Positions 57,118-64,000 of a stretch of DNA of 64,000 nucleotides are shown piece after piece. The stretch comes from Ilex aquifolium (Eukaryota; Streptophyta; Magnoliopsida; Aquifoliales; Aquifoliaceae). How positions within the stretch are numbered: position 1 is the first letter of the stretch; each line of letters begins with the position of its first letter. The position numbers and the translations under genes were made by a program. The stretch covers positions 29,982,001 to 30,046,000 of the forward strand of contig OX637394.1 in NCBI GenBank assembly GCA_951799425.1, written 5' to 3'. The notes below the pieces were generated by a model. It was not told the origin of the DNA, made no database searches, and saw only the letters and a list, made by a program, of their open reading frames with translations.

Positions 57118-58806
57118 TGCTTGATCCCTAATCTTCGACCATGATTCCAATAATGTGTATGTGGCTTATACGGTTAAGTGAGTGTCACTCTCCCTTGGAT
57201 ATCATGCAAGAAATGGGGAAAACGTGTGGGTGGAATGAAAATGTGTGTGTGTGTGCAAAAGTGTTCCCCAAGCGAAGAGAGACTTTCGAGTGTCGTGTTT
57301 TACTTGGAATGGGTATTCCAAGGTCGTCTCCTCAGGGAAGGAAGGTTTAATTGTGTGAAGGTGATTTTGTGAAAATGGAAAAGTGTAAAATCTTGAGAAT
57401 TTGTGTTTTGGTGAGTGAAGTTTTGATTTAAAATGTAATGTAAACAAGGTTGGCTAATCCGAAGAGGTCATTCCAATGGGAATGCCAAATCAACTCAAAA
57501 TATTCTTCCAATGGTGCCTAGGTGTTCGATTGATTCGTAGGAAGTGAGAGACTAAAATGGAGGTGAGGGCTCAAGCATACCCCGTGACAAATCTACGGTG
57601 TATCAAGTGCTCAAAAACACGTCCACACTCAACCTAGTCAAACCAAACCATCTTACACTACGAGGAGGAATGAAAAAGAGTTGATTTAATATACCCAAGA
57701 GGAAATCTCCCTTGGATTAGCCAGCTTAAAGCTTAGCTACTCATATTAAATGCAAATACATACATAATATGAAGAAACATTGTGAAGAGATAAAGATTGA
57801 AACTTGTATTAATACAAGAAAAGTTAAAATACAACGAAGTGCATTTAATACCCATTTGAAAAGCTTGAGAGGAAAACTTGAATACAAACATGGTAGAATC
57901 TAGAATACATAACTAAACTTGCAATACTCTTGAAATAAATGACATTAAAGTGCAATAAATGAAGATTACAAGAGTATTCTAGCTTACAACAAGTGAAATG
58001 GGTAAAAGAAATGCAAAAATCCAACTTCTCTCTCTAAAACTATGTCTTCTTCCTTGAGCTTCTCTCTCTACAATGCTGAATAATAGGCTACAATGGTGTA
58101 ACTCCTTGCATTTTCGTCCATGAGGCCCCTATAGCCTGTGTGTGCAGGTCTCCCATCAATGGGGGGCTGAGGTGATGCCTTGGAGAGGCTAGGACAATCC
58201 TAGCCTGCACCACCATGTCTTCCTTCTTCTCTCTCTTCATTTACCATCCCCCAACCTCAAAAGTCCAAAGCTAGGGTCTTGGAGGCATGTATGTATGCAG
58301 AGAGTGTTAGGGGATGTGTGGGAGAATCCTAGGTGGGACCCCCAAGTGGCAGAACTTGAGTTGCAGGGTGTCTGGCATTTCAAAGCAAAACCTTCCGGAA
58401 GGTCAAAGCAAAACCTTCCGGAAGGTTTTGGCAGAGGTAGAGGAAAAAGCTGTCCAGTGTGTAAAACCTTTCGGAAGCTCTTCTTCCAATGTGCAAAACC
58501 TTCCTGAAGGTTTTGAGGTAGAACCAACTCCAGTGGGCTAAACCTTCAGGAAGGTCGTTTTCTCTTGACTTGCTTTTTCTTGATTTCTTCACCTTCCAAG
58601 CCTCCCGTTAAGCCACTCCCTCATCTCCATTGAATTTAAGCACTACGATGGGGGCTTAACTCAAGCCATATTCAACTCTTTACCTACAATCACACAACAA
58701 CTTCATTAATTGTTTGATTAGTTGCATTTCTCCCCAATTCCACAACAAAAGCAAGTATAAAAGGGTATAAAAAGCATACATAATGTGCAATATTTTGTGC
58801 TAATCA
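57118..58806 (-). repeat. Right (5') LTR of the second Athila-like family
   Basis: 1689 bp. The plus strand starts TGCTTGATCC and ends TGCTAATCA. It carries a five-site palindrome array at 58386-58556, and is directly followed by plus-strand protease coding DNA. Confidence 0.88.
58386..58556. repeat. CpG-centred palindrome cluster ACCTTCCGGAAGGT in U3 (right LTR)
   Basis: Sites near 58389, 58410, 58467 (variant), 58497 (ACCTTCCTGAAGGT) and 58543 (ACCTTCAGGAAGGT). Inter-site DNA is alike to the env-leader cluster at 40218-40385. The left LTR has only two sites. Confidence 0.92.
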
Positions 58807-59690
58807 CACTCACCCCGTTGCTAACCCTAGTTCACAAATTCCTTTCATATTAGGTAGACCTTTCCTTGATACTTATAATGATGTGATAAATTATAGGAAT
58901 GGTCTAATGAAGTTCGCATTTGAAAACATGATGATGGATCTCAATGTGTTCAATCTTTGCAAGCAACCGGGAGATGATGAAGAAGTTCATCAGGTCAATT
59001 GGATTGACACTTTGGTGGAGGATCACATGGAGTTGCTTTATAATTCCAAGTTAGAGGAGGAAGAGTTTACTGAAGATGAGGAGCAGGAAAGTGTGCAAGG
59101 GGTGGGAAATTGGACCCCAACATTTGAAAAACTTTCACCACAAGAAAAGAAGATTTTTCCATCAACTGTGCAAACACCCATCTTGGAGTTGAAGCCATTG
59201 CTGTCTACACTCAAATATGCATTTTTATGGGAGCACAAGACATTCCCAGTGGTGATAAGCTCTTCTTTGGAGCCAATGCAAGAAGAGGAGTTGTTGCGAG
59301 TCTTGAGAAGGCATAAAGGAGCCATCGGTTGGACCATTGCCGACATCAAGGGAATTAGCCCTCTCATTTGCACTCACAGAATTTACCTAGAAGAAGACTC
59401 CAAGCCATCCCGACAACCACAATGAAGGCTAAATCCTATCATGAAGGATGTGGGGAGAGATGAAGTGCTCAAGCTACTTGACGTGGGCATTATTTTTGCA
59501 ATTGTTGACAGTGAATGGGTTAGTCCCATGCAAGTAGTACCAAAGAAGTCGGGAGTCACTGTAGTAGCAAATGTGGAGAATGAGTTGATTCCAACAAGGG
59601 TGGTCACCGGTTGGAGAGTTTGCATTGATTATCGGAAACTCAACTCATGGACAAGAAAGTATCATGTATATGTAAGGATTATATGGATGA
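58807..59690 (+). pseudogene. pol: Plus-strand Athila-like protease-RT relic
   Basis: The plus-strand frame reads GRPFLDT-type, MINYRNGLMKFAFENMMMDL, DTLVEDHMELL, ISSSLEPMQEEELLRVLRRH and [13 protein letters not shown], matching the minus-strand pol of the second family at about 75-80 % in protein. It begins at the LTR border and ends abruptly after the first RT motif. It is a fragment of an element in the opposite orientation, broken. Confidence 0.82.
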
Positions 59691-60640
59691 GACATGTTGG
59701 GAAAAAAAAGGGGTGAATCTTTGATACACTCATGTGACTGAAAGTGTTTGACTTGCTAAAAGAAGTGTGTATATTGTTAAAAGAAGAAAGAAGAAAAAAA
59801 GAAGAAAATTCATGTGTATAAAAAAGTTTTGAAAGTTTATGTCAAGAAATAGAGGGATAAAAAATTCTCTCGGGATAGTCTTTCAAACTCTTATTTTCCT
59901 TTGATTATGTAAACCATTACCCAAGGTCCATTACAACCTTAGAAAAAAGACCTAATGGATCTCAAGAGTTGTTAGGGATGCATGACTTGTGTGGGTGAGG
60001 AGGAGGATGGTAGCTATTTTAAGTATTATGTGTTGATGTCTTATCATGAGACTATGCTTGATTCCTTTCTTGATATCGTTCATTGATTACAAACATAGTT
60101 GAGATATATTTTGGTTTAATTTTATGAAAATTTGACTCACATATGGAAGAATGAGGGGGACTAGTCAGTATAATATGACTGAATTGATTGTTGTGAGCAT
60201 AACTTGAGTAAGGATTGATTCAAAGCTAGTAGTAGATATTGGAGAGGTACTATATTTTTGATTAATTTTCTTAGCATGTAAGATTGTTTACACACTACAC
60301 AAGAGTTTCAATGGGGATATAATTTGTAAATATTGTTGTAAAGTCTGTGGTTCTATGATCTGACATGGTATATACTCATTAATATTTTCATTTGTATATT
60401 TTATTTGATGATTGGGTGAATTATGTGAATTTCAAAACAATGAGCAGATTAATGAAAGTTTGTAGGTATCTTCACTGGAAATCTTCATGAGATTATAATT
60501 CGTCCACTAGGACAAACCTAGGGGTTTAAAAGCTTGTTGCATAGGCTAAATGCAATCGCGAGTCCTACAAAAGTGGATCAGTTAGATATATTATTTAAGT
60601 AGTTTTTTCTAGGATTGTTGTCATACTAGGGACTAGTGAG
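59691..60640 (+). other. Spacer-like DNA
   Basis: Contains ACCCAAGGTCCATTACAACC...AAAAGACCTAATGGATC, a form seen in the non-coding region after pol in Athila/Tat elements, and a GAAGAAA-rich tract (59780-59810). No coding motif. Confidence 0.4.
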
Positions 60641-61868
60641 GATTGGGGGTGTGCATCGGCATTTAAAGTGTCATTTATTTATCTATTGTTGATGCCGATT
60701 TGCATTGATTCCTAGTTATTAATTGTATAATCCTTTGGTTTTATGATTTGATTTATTTCTTAGTGTTTGGATGTTTTATCAGGTAAAACAGGTAAATTGA
60801 GCCGAATTGGAGGACTTGGTAAATCAACTAGACAATTGGTGCATACTGAACGTGTGTGTGGATGTTGGGCAAGCTTGGAATTTTGGCTAAGTGTTGGAAA
60901 CGATACGTTCTGCCTCCATCTGAACGGAAGAGGTTCGTCTAGACGCACCTACTGAGGATGGAATTCCAAAGAATTCCAAGTGTTAGGACATGGGGATGCG
61001 TGCAGAGTAGGATTTGAGAATACGGTGTACCTTCGTTAGGACATGACAAGTTGTTCGGACTCAATTGGTTGATTGAAGTGAAGAGCCCAAGTTAAGAGGC
61101 TTGTGTCCGAACGCGATTCCTGCATCCGGATGTGTGTTTTTGGAATATACGCCATTCAGTTTACCCTAGCAGGCCTGAGTTAGTGATTCTATATTATTTT
61201 TTATTGAAAAATATAAATAGGAAAGGAGTCAGTTGTACTGAGGGGATTCAATCTTTAGTTCTTTTTTAGCTAATCTTCTTTTCCTAGAACTTTTAAAGGC
61301 TACTTCCATACCTTGTGAGTAGGTTTCTATGTACTCTCTAGTAAGGGTAGGGTTCTTGGATTGTATATTGATTGTTATTATTGTTCGTGAATGATTTATC
61401 TTTTTTATTATTCGATTAAATGAATATTTTTAACCAAAGTAATATACCATGTATACTTGTTTGATTATTCATTAACTAGGTTGATTCCGAAGTATGGATA
61501 ATTCTTATAATTCCTTGTGAGTTTATATTGCTAGTTGTTAAATTCATATTTTCATATTGATCAATCCTTGGTTTAATAGTTATATCCTTTGGTTGATTAC
61601 ACTGACGTTGGAAGTCAACTGAGAAAAGAGATAACTGCATTAGTATGATATTCAATACATAATTACTTCATGATCCCGATACTAGAGAGTCTTTTTCATA
61701 CATAAGAATTTCTTTACAATTGGTTACAATTGCTCATTCTACAATCAAGATTAAATTGTTCCTTCTTTTCATCTTCCCATACATCTAATTCATTTCCCTA
61801 AGGATTGACCTCGGGCTTACTGAGTTATTACTACTTATTGACCACCTAACCTATTTGGGATCAAGTAA
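60641..61868 (+). mobile_element. LTR-like DNA, plus orientation
   Basis: Ends with the box CCCTAAGGATTGACCTCGGG...GAGTTATTACTACTTATTGACC...TTTGGGATCAAG, typical of Athila/Tat LTR 3' ends. It contains inverted motifs around TCTGAACGGA...TCTAGACG and TCCGAACG...ATCCGGAT (60925-61135) and a TATAAATAGG-like TATA near 61211. Borders are not established. Confidence 0.45.
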
Positions 61869-62510
61869 TTGGCTACACATTTGTTTGAAGAAGAGGCTGA
61901 TCGTTGGTGGGATCTTATTAAAGGGAGAGAGCCAATGGAAGGCATGACTTGGGAAAGATTTGAGACGATTTTCAATGGTAAGTATTTTACTAAGACTATT
62001 AGAGATGGTTTATTGTTAGATTTCTCGAATTTGCAACAAGGTGGAATGAGTGTAGCTCAATATGAGGCACGTTTTGAGGAACTAGCACATCATGTTGGTG
62101 AGTATGTAGCTAATGAAGTTAAAAAGACCAAACGTTTTGCACTTGAATTGAACAGTACAATAATAGAAAGGATTTTACCCTTAAGAATATGGAATTTTAG
62201 TGAATTGGTGGTAGTGGCGTATATAATTGAAAAGGAGATTAAGCTGAGGGAAGTACAAAGTGAACAAGCTGAGCAGTGAAGTAACCAATCATATGGTTAT
62301 GATGGTGGAGAGAGAAATCATCTATACACACGATATGGTTATAACAACAATGGGAAAAATATGGTAGGCAATGGATCTGGAGGTAATAATAACATAAGGA
62401 ATAATCGTACTTCTTTCCAATGCGGAAAAAAGGGGCATATGAAGAATAGATGTCCAAAATTACAGCAGGGTGATAAAAAGAACTACCCGCAGTTTAAAGC
62501 AAGGTGAAGT
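61869..62510 (+). pseudogene. gag: Gag relic of a Tekay/Del-like gypsy element
   Basis: Retrotransposon gag domain: FEEEADRWWDLIKGREPMEG, MTWERFETIFNGKYFTKTIR, LQQGGMSVAQYEARFEELAH, FALELNSTI. Downstream is a glycine/asparagine-rich linker and a knuckle-like QCGKKGHMKNRC (62419-62453). The domain order resembles chromovirus Tekay/Del gag. No protease or RT follows. Its 5' part is missing and it starts at the end of the LTR-like block. Broken fossil. Confidence 0.7.
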
Positions 62511-63964
62511 ATCACTACCACTAGTCATACAAGGACAAACGACATTACAAAAGTAACTTGGTGCAGATCAAGGGAATTTGATTAATGGATGGGTGTATCA
62601 AATGACTGTGAATTGGGATATTCAATGGGGCAAGGTTCATATTCTATTCTTAAGACCTAATTATATTATAGTTAACAAGTGCTGCTATAATATAAATGGG
62701 AAGTAGGATAAATTTTGAGGTTGAAATTTCTTTTAATGTGGGTAGAATGTAACAATCTGGTGTTCGGTGATTGGGAATTGGACCAAGAATTAGTGTGTGT
62801 GTGTGTGTGGATAATTGGGTGAGGAATTTTCATCCGTGAATAGGGATTTTGAACTAACTAGGGTTTTTCCTTCAATGGATGGCACACTTTGGAGGTGCAG
62901 GACCTTCTTCTTCCTGAGGTGTCATTAACCATTGTTCCAAGGACCAGTTAAAGAAAAAAAATGGGTTTTTGTCAAACTTATAGTTAGCTTTTATACATTA
63001 CTTTGCTTTGCTTAACTAGTTTTTGTTATTTTTGGGTATTGAAGTAGTTTTAACTATCTATTAATGTATGATGTTTTAAAATATTTGAATGTTTTATGTC
63101 ATGAATTTAATGTTGCTATTGTGAATATGTTTGGGTTGTTAATAAGTAACCAGTCATGAGTGTGAGGATTTTTTTTACAAAATAGTCAAACACGAGCTTA
63201 TCTTTGTGTCAGTTTGAGAACTTGAATTATACTAACACACAGGATTGATACATATATTTTCACTATGTCTAGGTATCATGTGTACATTGTTATTCGTGAC
63301 TCATACAGACATACACTATGATCATGCTCATTTAGGGAATTGTTATATAACTTTGCTACTTGGAAAACCTAACATATGTAGCAGAGATACTGAAAAATTA
63401 CCATGGTGAGTTTTAAGCCTTTCTTTCTTGGAGATATAATTTCCACTTACTCATGTCATTTCTGCTTCAGTTCTTTGAATAATCTCATTATCTTTGCTTT
63501 GATTTATACAAGTAGAGTGATAAGTTGACATACCGCATGAGATTTTTCATATGTAAAGTGCATGTGTACCTTTTTGAGAAATGATCATAGGCCATCTTGG
63601 AATTGAATTGAATTGAGCCTTTTTGCAAATTATGTCTATAGATAGCCATCATTGAGCCATTGAATGAAAAAAAAATTCTTAGCCTTGCTTTTAAACAAAC
63701 CACGCTCAAAATAATTTGTCCTCACCATGGTTATCCATAATTTATACTCACACATTGATTCTTTTCAAGGGATATGCCTTGGTGAAAAAGAAAGGAATGA
63801 AAGAAGAGAAAAATAAGTGGCAATCTGTGGAAAAACAATTGCAAAAAGCTAAAAGCTATGTAAATGAGAATGATGGGTTGCTAGCATTTTATGATTCATT
63901 TGTTGCAAGATAGGGAAAAGTGAAGGTGCATGTTTGTAAAGTGATACATGATCTAACCTGATTT
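62511..63964. other. Unassigned DNA
   Basis: No gene found. Part of 63610-63800 (GCTCAAAATAATTTGTCCTC, ACTCACACATTGATTC) has the look of retroelement spacer. The lysine-rich 65-residue frame at 63716-63913 has no family motif and is not called. Confidence 0.45.
62792..62809. repeat. GT microsatellite
   Basis: Eight to nine consecutive GT units. Confidence 0.95.
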
Positions 63965-64000
63965 ATGTCATACACCCAAGTATAAGTGGTCAAATTGCAA
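63965..64000 (-). mobile_element. Edge of another LTR, truncated by the window
   Basis: TGTCATACACCCAAGTATAAGTGG resembles the reversed LTR end near 28131-28150 (ACTTGACCATTTATACTTGG) and the start of the solo LTR at 40490 (TGTACACCCAAGTGCAG). It is probably the U5 end of a minus-strand LTR continuing beyond the window. Confidence 0.4.

Larger units (their letters stand above)
31288..58806 (-). mobile_element. Second Athila-like family: LTR-bounded region with three tandem internal units
   Basis: Two similar LTRs (31288-32842 and 57118-58806) enclose three minus-strand internal units: 32843-38529, 38530-46151 and 46152-57117. Each holds env-like, spacer and pol parts; only the right one continues into gag, leader and primer site. 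The 38529 and 46151 junctions are identical over about 95 bp. The LTRs are roughly 95 % alike outside their palindrome arrays. I found no matching target duplication, so this may be a rearranged locus rather than a single insertion. All coding regions are broken, with many breaks. Confidence 0.8.

Noticed and set aside
63716-63913. Lysine-rich 65-residue frame near the right edge
   Set aside because: No recognisable domain, surrounded by retroelement spacer-like DNA, and no support beyond an open frame.

Overview
The window looks like plant nuclear DNA, probably from a dicot and probably pericentromeric or otherwise heterochromatic. That is an inference: it holds nothing but LTR retrotransposons, nested in one another, from lineages known only in plants (Athila-type Ty3/gypsy with a tRNA-Asp primer site, a CRM/chromovirus-like Ty3/gypsy with a tRNA-Met primer site, and a Ty1/copia gag). 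I found no host protein gene, tRNA, rRNA or CRISPR array. All coding potential belongs to elements treated here as fossils.

Layout. 1-4513: unassigned AT-rich DNA, a minus-strand copia gag relic (about 895-2870) with a probable LTR (3083-3822), and a second diverged copy of part of that gag ending at a G tract. 4514-5092 and 12325-13871: old plus-strand LTR-like repeats, into which a young, nearly whole CRM-like element has inserted (5093-12324; two 745-bp LTRs about 98.7 % alike; target duplication AGGGT). This element carries, between gag and protease, the R-U5-primer-site end of a different family. 13872-27883: a minus-strand Athila-like element (LTRs of 1661 bp each) with gag-pol, a long spacer and an env-like ORF relic. 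Its integrase is interrupted by a 953-bp solo LTR (20232-21184) of the second CRM-like family, with target duplication GCTTA. 27884-31287: old plus-strand relics (env-like ORF, LTR pieces). 31288-58806: a second Athila-like family whose internal region is present as three tandem units (junctions near 38529 and 46151 are the same to the base). A 1864-bp solo LTR (TCTAT) sits in unit 2 and a 2.2-kb two-LTR deletion derivative (AAACT) in unit 3. 58807-64000: plus-strand protease/RT relic, LTR-like DNA, a gag relic of another gypsy lineage, unassigned DNA, and the edge of one more LTR.

The most interesting structure is not a gene. Every Athila-like family here carries clusters of short palindromes centred on CpG (ACCTACCGGTAGGT, ACCTTCCGGAAGGT, or CGTTCGAACG) in the U3 part of its LTR. 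In the two families where the internal region is present, the same cluster, including the DNA between palindromes, recurs just upstream of the env-like ORF. The palindrome sequence differs between families but matches within each family. A second repeated module is a short hairpin followed by a G-rich polypurine tract, found once just after pol and again at the 3' LTR. The stems differ in sequence but the loop and tract are kept. Together these modules bracket the env-like region and may control its expression or plus-strand priming. Both functions are inference.
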